DNA from: an uncultured Rubrobacteraceae bacterium
GTDB lineage: Bacteria; Actinomycetota; Rubrobacteria; Rubrobacterales; Rubrobacteraceae
DNA length: 13,141 nucleotides
NCBI GenBank assembly: GCA_902806105.1
Contig: CADCVI010000071.1
Location: 1 to 13,141, forward strand
Reading direction: 5' to 3'
Made by a program: the position numbers and the translations under genes. Of this stretch, positions 6,234-13,141 are shown piece after piece (the first letter of the stretch is position 1; every line of letters starts with the position of its first letter). The notes under the pieces were generated by a model. That model saw only the letters and a list, made by a program, of their open reading frames with translations, was not told the DNA's origin and ran no database searches.

Positions 6234-7757
6234 TCAACCGAGTGGTGAATCTACGGCCTCGCGTGCCCAGTTCTTCGAGCGCTCGACGGCCTCCTTCCAG
6301 CGGCCGTGCAGCCTGTTGCGCTCCTCTTCACTCATCTGCGGCTCGTAGCGGTTCGCGAGCTTCCACTTCGCCGCGAGCTCGTCACGGTCCGTCCAGAAGC
6401 CGGTTGCGAGGCCGGCCAGGTACGCCGAGCCCAGGGCCGTGGTCTCCGTGATCTCGGGCACCTCGACCGGCACCCCGAGCATGTCGGCCTGGAACTGCAT
6501 GAGCCAGCCGTTGGCGGCAGCCCCGCCGTCGGCCCGGAACTCCGGGATTTGTATCCCCGAGTCCTTCTCCATGGAGTCGACGACGTCCTTGGTCTGGTAG
6601 CACATGGCTTCGAGGGCGGCGCGCGCCAGGTGAGCCTTGGTACTCCCACGGGTTAGTCCGACGACGGTGCCGCGAGCGTAGGGCTCCCAGTGCGGGGCGC
6701 CGAGGCCCACGAGCGCCGGGACGAAGTAGACGTCGTCGTTGGAGTCAACGCTCCGGGCGAGCTCCTCGGTCTCGGAGGCGTTCTTGATGATGCCGAGGCC
6801 GTCGCGCAGCCACTGGACGCCCGCGCCCGTAATGAAGATGGCGCCTTCGAGGGCGTACTCGACCGGCTCGTCACCGATGCCCCAGGCGATGGTGGTGAGG
6901 AGGTCGCCCTCGCTCTTCATCGGCTCGGTGCCCGTGTTCATGAGGGCAAAGGAGCCGGTGCCGTACGTGTTCTTGGCGAGGCCCTTGGTGTAGGCGGCCT
7001 GGCCGAAGAGGGCGGCCTGCTGGTCCCCGATGACCGCCGCGACCGGAACCTCGGCCTGGAAGAACGCGCCGGGGTCGGTGTTCCCGTACACGTAGGAGCT
7101 CGGGCGGACCTCCGGCAGGATCTCGCTCGGCACCTGGAACATGTTCAGGAGGTCCTGGTCCCACTGCAGGTCGTAGATGTTGTAGAGGAGCGTCCTGGAG
7201 GCGTTGGAGTAGTCCGTGACGTGGGCGTTGCCGCCGGTCAGCTTGTAGACCATCCACGAGTCGATGGTGCCGAAGGCGATCTCGCCGTTCTGCGCCCGCT
7301 CCCTTAGGCCCTCGACGTTATTCAGCATCCAAGCTACCTTCGAGCCGGAGAAGTAGGCGTCGATGGTGAGGCCGGTCTTGTCGCGGACCATCTGGTCGTT
7401 GCCGGCCTCGGAGAGCTCGGAGCAGAGGGCGGCCCCGCGCCGGTCCTGCCACACGATCGCGTTGTGGACGGGCTCGCCGGTCGAGCGGTCCCACATGACG
7501 GCGGTCTCGCGCTGGTTGGTTATGCCGATGGAGTTAAGCTGGCGGGCGCTGATCTGGGCGTCGCCCAGGGCCTCCCCCACGACGCGCATGGAGACCCGCC
7601 AGATCTCGTCCGCGTCGTGCTCGACCCAGCCGGGCCTCGGGTAGTGCTGCGTGAACTCAGAGTACGCCCTTCCGACGAGCGCCCCCGAGTAGTCGAAGAT
7701 GAGAACCGTGGTCCCCGTGGTCCCCTGGTCTATCGACAGAACGTAATCCCCTGCCAT
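6234..7757 (-). CDS. glpK: Glycerol kinase
   Basis: 507 aa, normal size for the FGGY-family enzyme that makes glycerol-3-phosphate from glycerol and ATP in the cytoplasm. Seen: SIDQGTTGT with D10 (phosphate loop), NQRET with R83-E84 and W103 (glycerol site), Y135, GDQQAALFGQ with catalytic D245, TYGTGSF near 264-270, and DGGAAANGWLMQ starting at D410. The histidine phosphorylated by PTS HPr in Firmicute enzymes falls, by spacing from GDQQ, at A231. The GG.R fructose-bisphosphate site of the E. coli enzyme is also not seen. Neither control is therefore expected. ATG at 7757 is preceded by AAAGGA and opens directly into the family's first strand; the in-frame extension to 8000 runs through the promoter and is rejected. 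It is first gene of a unit with dhaK. Confidence 0.95.
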   Translation of the reverse strand: MAGDYVLSIDQGTTGTTVLIFDYSGALVGRAYSEFTQHYPRPGWVEHDADEIWRVSMRVVGEALGDAQISARQLNSIGITNQRETAVMWDRSTGEPVHNAIVWQDRRGAALCSELSEAGNDQMVRDKTGLTIDAYFSGSKVAWMLNNVEGLRERAQNGEIAFGTIDSWMVYKLTGGNAHVTDYSNASRTLLYNIYDLQWDQDLLNMFQVPSEILPEVRPSSYVYGNTDPGAFFQAEVPVAAVIGDQQAALFGQAAYTKGLAKNTYGTGSFALMNTGTEPMKSEGDLLTTIAWGIGDEPVEYALEGAIFITGAGVQWLRDGLGIIKNASETEELARSVDSNDDVYFVPALVGLGAPHWEPYARGTVVGLTRGSTKAHLARAALEAMCYQTKDVVDSMEKDSGIQIPEFRADGGAAANGWLMQFQADMLGVPVEVPEITETTALGSAYLAGLATGFWTDRDELAAKWKLANRYEPQMSEEERNRLHGRWKEAVERSKNWAREAVDSPLG

Positions 7758-7848
7758 ACCCCGTCCTTTCCCGTGCACGGTGAGCTTCCGACCTGACCCG
7801 CGCGTGCTTCCCCACAAGCCACGAGCGACCTTTCGGTAATCGACTGGC

Positions 7849-7877
7849 ACTCTACGTCCCACGAAAATGCGCGTCAA
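7849..7877 (-). promoter_or_regulatory. Probable promoter of glpK-dhaK
   Basis: On the minus strand TTGACG (7877-7872) and TAGAGT (7854-7849) are separated by exactly 17 bases, a good -35/-10 pair. Transcription would start near 7842, giving a leader of about 85 bases before the glpK ATG. It sits in the 202-base region shared with the divergent dioxygenase gene. I see no clear operator around it. Confidence 0.5.
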
Positions 7878-7959
7878 GGAGGGGCTGATCGGCTCACACT
7901 CGGCCAGAGCCCGATAAGTTAAGCTCTCCCGGAGACAGATCTGAACCAGAAGGAGCGGT

Positions 7960-8913
7960 ATGACCATAAGATTCGCGGGGGCGCACCACGTCACGGCCAT
8001 AGCCGGCGACCCGCAGGAGAACGTGGACTTCTACGCGGGCATGCTGGGCCTGCGCCTCGTCAAGAAGACCGTCAACTTCGACGACCCGAGCACGTACCAC
8101 CTGTACTACGGGGACGCGAACGGCAACCCCGGCACCATCATGACGTTCTTCACGTGGCCCGGGGCGCGGCGCGGGAGGAGCGGATCCGGCCAGATCGGGG
8201 CTACCTCCTTCGCCGTCCCCGAGGAATCCCTGGGCTACTGGACGCAGCGCCTCGTGGAGCACGGGGTCCGCTTCGGCTCCCCCGCCCGCCGCTTCGACGA
8301 GACCGTGCTCGCCTTCGAAGACCCCGACGGGCTCGCGATCGAGATTGTCGCCCGGGCCGGCCTGAACGCGGCCCCGTCCTCATGGGCGGGGAGCACGGTC
8401 CCGGAGGAGCACGCGATACGCAAGATCTCGGGCGTCACCCTCCTGGAGGCCGCCCCCGACCGCACGGAGGAGTTTCTCTCCGGCTTCCTCGGCTTCGAGA
8501 AGGTCGGGGAGGAGGACGGCCGCGTCCGCTACGCCACCCCGGGCGGGGAGAGCTTCGCGGACGTAGTCGCAGTGCCCGACGGGACCACGGGGCAGACCGC
8601 CGTAGGGACGACGCACCACGTCGCCTGGCGGGCGCCGGACGACGAGACCGAGGAGGGGTGGCGCCAGGAGGCGGAGGCGCGCGGCCTCGACGTCACCCCG
8701 GTCCTGGACCGGCAGTACTTCCACTCGATCTACTTCCGCGAGCCCGGCGGCGTGCTCATCGAGATCGCGACCGACCCGCCCGGTTTCGCGGTGGACGAGG
8801 ACCTGGATCACCTCGGCGAGGCCCTGAAGCTTCCGCCCTGGCTGGAGCGTCACCGGGACGGGATAGAGGCGGATCTCCTGCCCATCCGCCTGCCGCACGA
8901 GAAGGCGGTCTAG
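7960..8913 (+). CDS. Ring-cleaving dioxygenase (PcpA/MhqO-like, vicinal oxygen chelate fold)
   Basis: 317 aa, matching the iron-dependent hydroquinone/catechol dioxygenases PcpA, MhqO and MhqE, which open substituted hydroquinone or catechol rings. Two glyoxalase-like halves are visible (about 6-135 and 152-275). Metal ligands are H10 (GAHHVT), H220 (THHVAW) and E268 (GGVLIEI), with spacing like H11, H227 and E276 known from PcpA. Other family marks are LVKKTVNFDDP (33-43), NPGT.MTFF (56-64) and the SIYFREPGG block (256-264). ATG at 7960 has AAGGAG at the right spacing. The next gene starts two bases after the stop. A paired hydrolase is the arrangement of Bacillus mhqED, where the genes answer quinone and thiol stress; that role here is inference. 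No MarR-type MhqR is in the window. Confidence 0.88.
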   Translation: MTIRFAGAHHVTAIAGDPQENVDFYAGMLGLRLVKKTVNFDDPSTYHLYYGDANGNPGTIMTFFTWPGARRGRSGSGQIGATSFAVPEESLGYWTQRLVEHGVRFGSPARRFDETVLAFEDPDGLAIEIVARAGLNAAPSSWAGSTVPEEHAIRKISGVTLLEAAPDRTEEFLSGFLGFEKVGEEDGRVRYATPGGESFADVVAVPDGTTGQTAVGTTHHVAWRAPDDETEEGWRQEAEARGLDVTPVLDRQYFHSIYFREPGGVLIEIATDPPGFAVDEDLDHLGEALKLPPWLERHRDGIEADLLPIRLPHEKAV

Positions 8914-8915
8914 CC

Positions 8916-9554
8916 GTGGCGAACGAACTCTCCGGCTTCGCGCACCGCTTCGTACCGGCCGAGGGGGACGACCCCAACACCCTGCTGCTCCTGCACGGCA
9001 CCGGGGGCAACGAGGACGACCTCCTGCCGCTGGGCCGCATGGTCCACGGGAACGCCGCCCTCCTCAGCCCGCGCGGCAAGATCCTCGAACACGGCATGCC
9101 CCGCTTCTTCAGACGCCTCGCCGAGGGCGTCTTCGACGAGGAAGACCTGGTAAACCGGACGCACGAGCTGGCCGGGTTCGTCGAGGCAGCGGCCACGGAG
9201 TACGGGCTAGACCGGGGCCGCGTCTGGGCGGTCGGCTTCTCGAACGGGGCGAACATCGCGGCTTCACTCCTGCTGCTCCACCCGGGCCTCCTCTCCGGCG
9301 CCGTCCTCCTCCGGGCGATGGTCCCCCTGGAGCCGGACCCGACCCCCGACCTCTCCGGCACCCCGGTCTACCTCGCGGCGGGCCGCTCCGACCCGATCGT
9401 TCCTGCCGAGAACACCGAGCGGCTCGCGGGCCTTCTGACGGAGGCGGGCGCGAGCGTCACCCTCGATTGGCAGCCCGGCGGACACGGCATCGGCCAGCGA
9501 GAGGTCGAGGCAGCCCGCGACTGGCTCACGCAGGCGCTCGGCGGGAGCGCCTGA
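8916..9554 (+). CDS. Phospholipase/carboxylesterase-family serine hydrolase (MhqD-like)
   Basis: 212 aa alpha/beta hydrolase of the small carboxylesterase family. Seen: LLLLHGTGG (23-31) for the oxyanion region, nucleophile S109 in GFSNG, acid D159 in GRSDP, and H190 in GGHGI. The SPRG and FFRR segments at 51-67 are typical of the MhqD/YodD branch. No signal peptide is present, so it should act in the cytoplasm. GTG at 8916 begins two bases after the dioxygenase stop and is the only sensible start; the much longer in-frame opening upstream is the antisense-like shadow of the dioxygenase frame. The tight spacing implies translational coupling, and the hydrolase may process ring-cleavage products or conjugates. 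Specificity cannot be read. Confidence 0.86.
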   Translation: MANELSGFAHRFVPAEGDDPNTLLLLHGTGGNEDDLLPLGRMVHGNAALLSPRGKILEHGMPRFFRRLAEGVFDEEDLVNRTHELAGFVEAAATEYGLDRGRVWAVGFSNGANIAASLLLLHPGLLSGAVLLRAMVPLEPDPTPDLSGTPVYLAAGRSDPIVPAENTERLAGLLTEAGASVTLDWQPGGHGIGQREVEAARDWLTQALGGSA

Positions 9555-9686
9555 TCGAGTAGTCAGGCTTCAGGGGCCTGCGAGCGTAGAGGTCGGACCC
9601 GGCCGCAGAGCACCTTGCACCCGGTTCCGCAAGACGCTGGAAGGCTCTTCAGATCCCCTCAGGCTCGCGGGTAGCCTGCTTCGGGG

Positions 9687-9719
9687 CCGGATGCGCGGAG
9701 GTTACCCACGCGCATCCGG
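9687..9719 (+). terminator. 11-bp hairpin between the hydrolase and LysR genes
   Basis: CCGGATGCGCG (9687-9697) pairs perfectly with CGCGCATCCGG (9709-9719) around an 11-base loop, followed by TGCTTATAAAG. It is about 130 bases after the hydrolase stop and upstream of the LysR promoter, so it probably separates the two units. A shorter CAGGC/GCCTG stem at 9564-9580 is nearer the stop but weak. Confidence 0.5.
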
Positions 9720-9772
9720 TGCTTATAAAGGGCAGCGGGTGGCAGGCTCCGGACGGCGCGCCGGGCGCTTCC

Positions 9773-9810
9773 ATCACAAGTAGTTATTGCTCCTATAACC
9801 TTTGCGTGAT
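9773..9810 (+). promoter_or_regulatory. Probable LysR operator overlapping the lysR-phn promoter
   Basis: A nested inverted repeat: ATCAC (9773-9777) pairs with GTGAT (9806-9810), and GTTAT (9783-9787) pairs with ATAAC (9795-9799) around seven bases. The core TTAT-N7-ATAA fits the T-N11-A interrupted dyad bound by LysR-family regulators. The right inner arm coincides with a -10-like TATAAC (9794-9799), and the -35 is poor. This suggests control of its own operon by the adjacent LysR protein, about 12 bases before its GTG. Confidence 0.55.
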
Positions 9811-9821
9811 ACTTTGTTCCG

Positions 9822-10709
9822 GTGTTTGGGATCAGCTTACAGGGTTTGCGGGTGTTTCTGTGCGTGCTGGAGCATGGTTCGCTCTCGGCGGCGGGGCGGG
9901 AGCTCGGGATGACGCAGCCGGCGGTCTCCAACCACTTGCATGCGCTGGAGGAGCGTTTCGGGGTGGTGCTCATCTCGCGGGGCCGGCCGATGCGCGCGAC
10001 GCCTGCCGGGCTGGATCTCGCGGTACACGCCCGCTGCGTCCTTGGCGCGGTAGCGGAGCTCGAAGAGAGGATGTCGCACCACTCCGGCCCGCACGGTCGT
10101 CTCGCCATCGGGGTTTCTTCGACGCCCGGGGAGCTGCTGTTGCCGTGTCTCGCCGTGGAATTCTCCGGCAGGTACCCGGAGGTGGCGCTCGACGCGCGGG
10201 TCGCCGATACCGAGGAGACCGTCGCCCTGTTGCTCGCGCGAGAGGTCGAGGTGGCGCTCGTCGGGCGCTCCGTGGATCACCCGCGTCTCGTCGGCCGGGT
10301 CGTCGATGAGGACGAGCTGGTCCCGGTCACGGCCGCTTCGGACCCGCTGGCTTCTGGCCCGCTGGAGATCGGGGGACTCGACGGACGCCCGTTCGTGCTC
10401 AGGGAGAAGGGGTCGGCCACGCGGCAGGCCGTCGAGGAGGGGTTCGAGCGGGCGGGCCGGGCGGCCCCGCCCGTGGCGATGGAGCTGGGGTCCAACGCCG
10501 CCGTCGTCGGGGCGGTCGCGGCGGGGGCCGGGATCGGGGTAGTGCCCGAGCGGACCCTCGGTTCGCATCCGCTCGTGCAACGTCTGGACGTGCGGGGGGT
10601 GCGCTTCTCGCGGCCGTTCGTCCTGCTCGTCGAGCGCAACCGCCCCCTCTCCCCGGCCGCCGAAGCTTTTGTTGAGATCTGCACGCTAATCGGAAAGGTA
10701 CTTTCTTGA
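9822..10709 (+). CDS. LysR-type transcriptional regulator
   Basis: 295 aa, standard length for the family. The winged helix-turn-helix occupies about residues 6-64, with LRVFLCVLEHGSLSAAGREL (9-28) and the recognition helix around TQPAVSNHLHALEE (31-44). The rest is a periplasmic-binding-like effector domain in two lobes (about 90-290), with the SSTPGE motif near 118 at the usual ligand loop. GTG at 9822 was chosen because it gives the family spacing to the first helix; it lacks a clear ribosome site and the predicted leader is only about 16 bases. Its stop TGA overlaps the TTG start of the binding-protein gene, so regulator and importer are coupled. LysR genes accompany phosphite (ptx) and other oxyanion importers; the inducer is unknown. 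Confidence 0.88.
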   Translation: MFGISLQGLRVFLCVLEHGSLSAAGRELGMTQPAVSNHLHALEERFGVVLISRGRPMRATPAGLDLAVHARCVLGAVAELEERMSHHSGPHGRLAIGVSSTPGELLLPCLAVEFSGRYPEVALDARVADTEETVALLLAREVEVALVGRSVDHPRLVGRVVDEDELVPVTAASDPLASGPLEIGGLDGRPFVLREKGSATRQAVEEGFERAGRAAPPVAMELGSNAAVVGAVAAGAGIGVVPERTLGSHPLVQRLDVRGVRFSRPFVLLVERNRPLSPAAEAFVEICTLIGKVLS

Positions 10710-11593
10710 TAAGACGACTGTTAACCGTAGCGGTGGTAGCGCTCCTCGCCGTCTCCGTGGCGGGGTGCGGCGGGGGGGCGCAGGGAGGGTCTGGCGCGCA
10801 GGAGCAGGAGCCGCTGCGCGTCGGGCTCGTGCCGAATCAGAATCCCGAGAAGGTCGAGGCGGAGTACGCTCCCCTTCGCGATTACTTGTCGGAGGAGATC
10901 GGGACCGAGGTCGAGCTTTCCGTCCCGGCGAGCTACACCGCCGTGGTCGAGGCGATGGCGTCCGGGGAGCTGGACCTCGCGTACTTCGGGGGGCTGACCT
11001 ACGTGCAGGCGAGGGACCGGGCGGAGGTACATCCGCTCGTCACGGAGATCAACCCGAGGACCCACGACACGACCTACCGTTCGGTGATCATCGTGCCGTC
11101 GGATAGTCCGGTTCAGGAGGTCTCGGAGCTTCGGGGCGAGGACTTCGCGTTCGGGAGCGTCTCCTCGACCTCGGGGTCGCTGTACCCCGCGATCATGCTG
11201 AAGGAGGCCGGGATCGACTACCGGAAGGACCTCGGCGAGATTACGTACACGGGCGGGCACGACGCCACGGCCCAGGCGGTCGCGGGCGGCCGGGTCGCGG
11301 GCGGCGGGATAGAAGACCGCATCCTGTACAGCCTCCAGGAGGAGGGCGCTATCGAGGAGGGTTCGGTGCGCGTGATCGAGGAGTCCGCCCCGGTACAGGG
11401 CTACCCGTGGGTGGTCCGCGACGACCTCTCTGACGACACGGAAAACGCCATCTCCGACGCCTACCTGAACATGGAGGACCCGGAGCTTCTCGACCTGCTC
11501 GGCGCGGAGGGCTACGAGCGTGTCGAGGCGGCCGACTACGACTACGTCGAGGAGCAGGCCCGCGAGCTCGACCTCCTCACGGAGAAGAAGTAG
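10706..11593 (+). CDS. phnD: PhnD-class substrate-binding lipoprotein of an ABC importer
   Basis: 295 aa exported lipoprotein. The N-terminus is MIRR plus a hydrophobic stretch (5-19) and a lipobox VAGC with C21. A Gly/Gln/Glu-rich linker (22-36) leads to a type-II binding fold: LRVGLVPNQNP (37-47), LAYFGGLTYVQA (91-102), the ligand loop SVSSTSG (151-157), and AVAGGRVAGGG (191-201). These are the PhnD/phosphite-type landmarks. The GGLT variant in place of the common GPL also recalls a PhnD-like clade annotated as putative selenate binding, so the substrate is open. TTG at 10706 overlaps the LysR stop as TTGA, with AAAGG about seven bases upstream. It is the first importer gene, followed directly by the ATPase. 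Confidence 0.85.
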   Translation: MIRRLLTVAVVALLAVSVAGCGGGAQGGSGAQEQEPLRVGLVPNQNPEKVEAEYAPLRDYLSEEIGTEVELSVPASYTAVVEAMASGELDLAYFGGLTYVQARDRAEVHPLVTEINPRTHDTTYRSVIIVPSDSPVQEVSELRGEDFAFGSVSSTSGSLYPAIMLKEAGIDYRKDLGEITYTGGHDATAQAVAGGRVAGGGIEDRILYSLQEEGAIEEGSVRVIEESAPVQGYPWVVRDDLSDDTENAISDAYLNMEDPELLDLLGAEGYERVEAADYDYVEEQARELDLLTEKK

Positions 11594-11594
11594 C

Positions 11595-12431
11595 TTGGGG
11601 CAGTGCCTCGCGCTGAACTCGGTCGGCGTCCGGTTCGGCGGCAGGGCGGCGCTGGACGGGGTGACGCTCTCCGTCGCGCCCGGCGAGAAGCTCGCCGTGA
11701 TCGGGGCTAGCGGCGCGGGGAAGTCCACGCTCTTTCGCGCCCTCACCCGGAGCGTCGCCCTCCATTCCGGCTCCGCCAACTTGGGGGGACGGGACCTCTA
11801 CGCCCTCTCCGGGCGCGAGCTGGGCGCCATCCGGAGGGGGGTCGGGACGATCTACCAGGCGTACAACCTCGTCCCCGAGCTCTCGGCCGGCATGAACGTC
11901 GCCCTCGGCGAGGTGGGCGGGATGGGGAAGCTCGCGACGCTTCGGACCCTCCTCCTCGGTCCGGGGGGCGACCTCTCGCGCAGGGTCGAGGGCGCGCTGG
12001 AGCAGATGGGGCTCGGGGACCGGGTACGCGCGAGGACGGCTGACCTTTCGGGGGGACAGCAGCAGCGCGTCGCGGTCGCGCGGCTCCTGGTGCAGAGGCC
12101 CGGGCTCATCCTGGCCGACGAGCCGTTCGCCGCCGTCGATCCCGTGACGGCGGAGCGGGTGATGGAGGCGCTGCTGGAGCTGAACCACGGGGGCGCCACG
12201 CTGCTCGTCAACCTGCACGACGTCGCGATCGCCCGCACGTTCCCGCGCATCGTGGCCCTGCGCGAGGGCCGGGTGGCTTTCGACGGCGGGCCGGAGGATC
12301 TGACAGACGGCCTCCTGGCGAAGGTATACGAGGGCGACGAGGGGCGCGTGGAACCGGAGGAAGAGCAGGGGCCGCGGCTGCGGGAGCCCATGCGGGTTGC
12401 GGAGGGCCGCGATGGCGTCTCGGCCCACTAG
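11595..12431 (+). CDS. phnC: PhnC-class ATP-binding subunit of an ABC importer
   Basis: 278 aa nucleotide-binding subunit on the cytoplasmic face. Seen: Walker A GASGAGKST (37-45), the Q-loop GTIYQAYNLV, signature LSGGQQQR, Walker B LILADEP followed by FAAVDP as D-loop, and the switch histidine in NLHDVA. The order and the long insert after the Q-loop match PhnC. The start is TTG at 11595, one base after the binding-protein stop, with GGAGAAG upstream; in-frame codons further upstream lie inside the binding-protein gene and read as a Ser/Arg-rich shadow. The C-terminal tail (about 245-278) is charged and lacks conserved motifs. Its end overlaps the permease start by 20 bases. Confidence 0.9.
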   Translation: MGQCLALNSVGVRFGGRAALDGVTLSVAPGEKLAVIGASGAGKSTLFRALTRSVALHSGSANLGGRDLYALSGRELGAIRRGVGTIYQAYNLVPELSAGMNVALGEVGGMGKLATLRTLLLGPGGDLSRRVEGALEQMGLGDRVRARTADLSGGQQQRVAVARLLVQRPGLILADEPFAAVDPVTAERVMEALLELNHGGATLLVNLHDVAIARTFPRIVALREGRVAFDGGPEDLTDGLLAKVYEGDEGRVEPEEEQGPRLREPMRVAEGRDGVSAH

Positions 12432-13141
12432 CGTCCCCGGCCCTCCCAGGTTCGGCGGCGCGATCCCCCGTTTCTCCTGGCCCGCGAGCCTCGGGTTGCT
12501 CGCCATCCTCGGACTCACCGGGTGGAGCGCCTACGGCGTCGGCTTCGACCTCGTCGACCTCCTCTCCGGCGGCGGCGCGGTGGAACGTTTCCTCTCCGAG
12601 ATGTTCCCGCCCGACCTCTCGGCGGCCACGCTCCGGGCGACGGGCACGGGCATCCTCGAAACCTTCCAGATGTCGTTCCTCGGCGCCCTCATAGGGGCGA
12701 TCGTCGCTTTCCCGCTCGCAGCACTCGGGACGCGCGATGCGCCCACCATCGGGGCCTCCCGCGCCGAGCGCGCGCTCGCGGCGGTCCCGTACCACGCCGC
12801 CCGGTTCGTCCTGAACGTCTTCCGGAGCGTTCCGGACATCCTGTGGGCGCTCGTCTTCGTGGTGGCGCTCGGGCTCGGGCCGTTTCCCGGCATGCTCGCC
12901 CTCGCCGTCCACTCCGCGGGCGTGCTCGGGAAGCTTTACAGCGAGACGCTGGAGACCGTTCCGGCCAGGCCGGTCGAGGCGCTGAGGGCGACCGGGGCGT
13001 CGGGGATGCAGGCTTTCCTGTTCGGGCGTCTCCCGCAGGCCGCGAGCGGGTTCGCCTCGCTTACGCTGTACCAGTGGGAGTGCAACATCCGCTCCGCGAC
13101 CATCCTTGGGTTCGTCGGAGCCGGGGGGATCGGGCAGCAGA
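12412..13141 (+). CDS. phnE: PhnE-class permease of an ABC importer, cut by the window edge
   Basis: The first 243 codons of an inner-membrane permease, with no stop before the window end. Membrane segments are visible at about 26-45, 83-107, 140-155 and 156-173. RSVPDILWALVFV (138-150), GLGPFPGMLALAVHSAGVL (154-172), GKLYSE, and the C-terminal NIRSATILGFVGAGGIGQ (225-242) are the PhnE family marks; the EA...G-type coupling loop for the ATPase appears as VEALRATGAS (188-197). ATG at 12412 has GGAGGG five bases upstream and overlaps the end of phnC in another frame, typical of coupled subunits. Only the last 20 to 30 residues should be missing. Confidence 0.9.
   Translation, partial: MASRPTSVPGPPRFGGAIPRFSWPASLGLLAILGLTGWSAYGVGFDLVDLLSGGGAVERFLSEMFPPDLSAATLRATGTGILETFQMSFLGALIGAIVAFPLAALGTRDAPTIGASRAERALAAVPYHAARFVLNVFRSVPDILWALVFVVALGLGPFPGMLALAVHSAGVLGKLYSETLETVPARPVEALRATGASGMQAFLFGRLPQAASGFASLTLYQWECNIRSATILGFVGAGGIGQQ

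Noticed and set aside
7758..8000. 81-residue N-terminal extension of GlpK
   Set aside because: It reads through the predicted promoter and leader, and the family begins at the ATG at 7757 with its own ribosome site.
9659..10108. Minus-strand frame overlapping the start of the LysR gene
   Set aside because: Ser/Arg/Pro-rich translation with no features; the LysR helix-turn-helix lies on the other strand.
1..13141. CRISPR array, tRNA or rRNA genes
   Set aside because: No regularly spaced repeats, cloverleaf or rRNA-like sequence was seen on either strand by eye.

Overview
The window is high-GC bacterial DNA. It shows frequent GTG/TTG starts, acidic- and Arg-rich proteins, and GC-rich dyads as likely terminators. 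This suits an actinobacterium; a Rubrobacter-like lineage is my impression from the gene set and protein style, not something the sequence proves. Thirteen protein genes are supported, one cut by the right edge. I found no tRNA, rRNA, CRISPR array or intact mobile element.

Left third: a divergent gpsA-type glycerol-3-phosphate dehydrogenase (+) converges on a minus-strand pair of HAD phosphatases, a NagD-like HAD-IIA enzyme followed by a Cof-like HAD-IIB enzyme. A gene-poor stretch with small dyads follows, then a 97-residue antibiotic-biosynthesis-monooxygenase (ABM) protein (-). Next comes an uncharacterised polytopic membrane protein (-), with a readable promoter upstream and a 19-bp perfect hairpin downstream.

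Middle: a minus-strand operon runs glpK then dhaK, from a good promoter to a hairpin just after dhaK. dhaK has no dhaL or dhaM beside it. GlpK, GpsA, DhaK and the two HAD phosphatases could together cover the glycerol / glycerol-3-phosphate / dihydroxyacetone-phosphate node, although they lie in separate transcription units.

Divergent from glpK is a two-gene unit: a PcpA/MhqO-type vicinal-oxygen-chelate ring-cleaving dioxygenase and a phospholipase/carboxylesterase-type serine hydrolase. The pairing matches the mhqED quinone-detoxification genes of Bacillus.

Right: a LysR-type regulator and a phosphonate-class ABC importer (PhnD-, PhnC- and PhnE-like) form a compact operon with overlapping or near-touching genes. 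A nested inverted repeat with a TTAT-N7-ATAA core lies over the likely promoter of the LysR gene and is the best candidate operator. The importer's substrate (phosphonate, phosphite, or another oxyanion such as selenate) cannot be fixed from the sequence.
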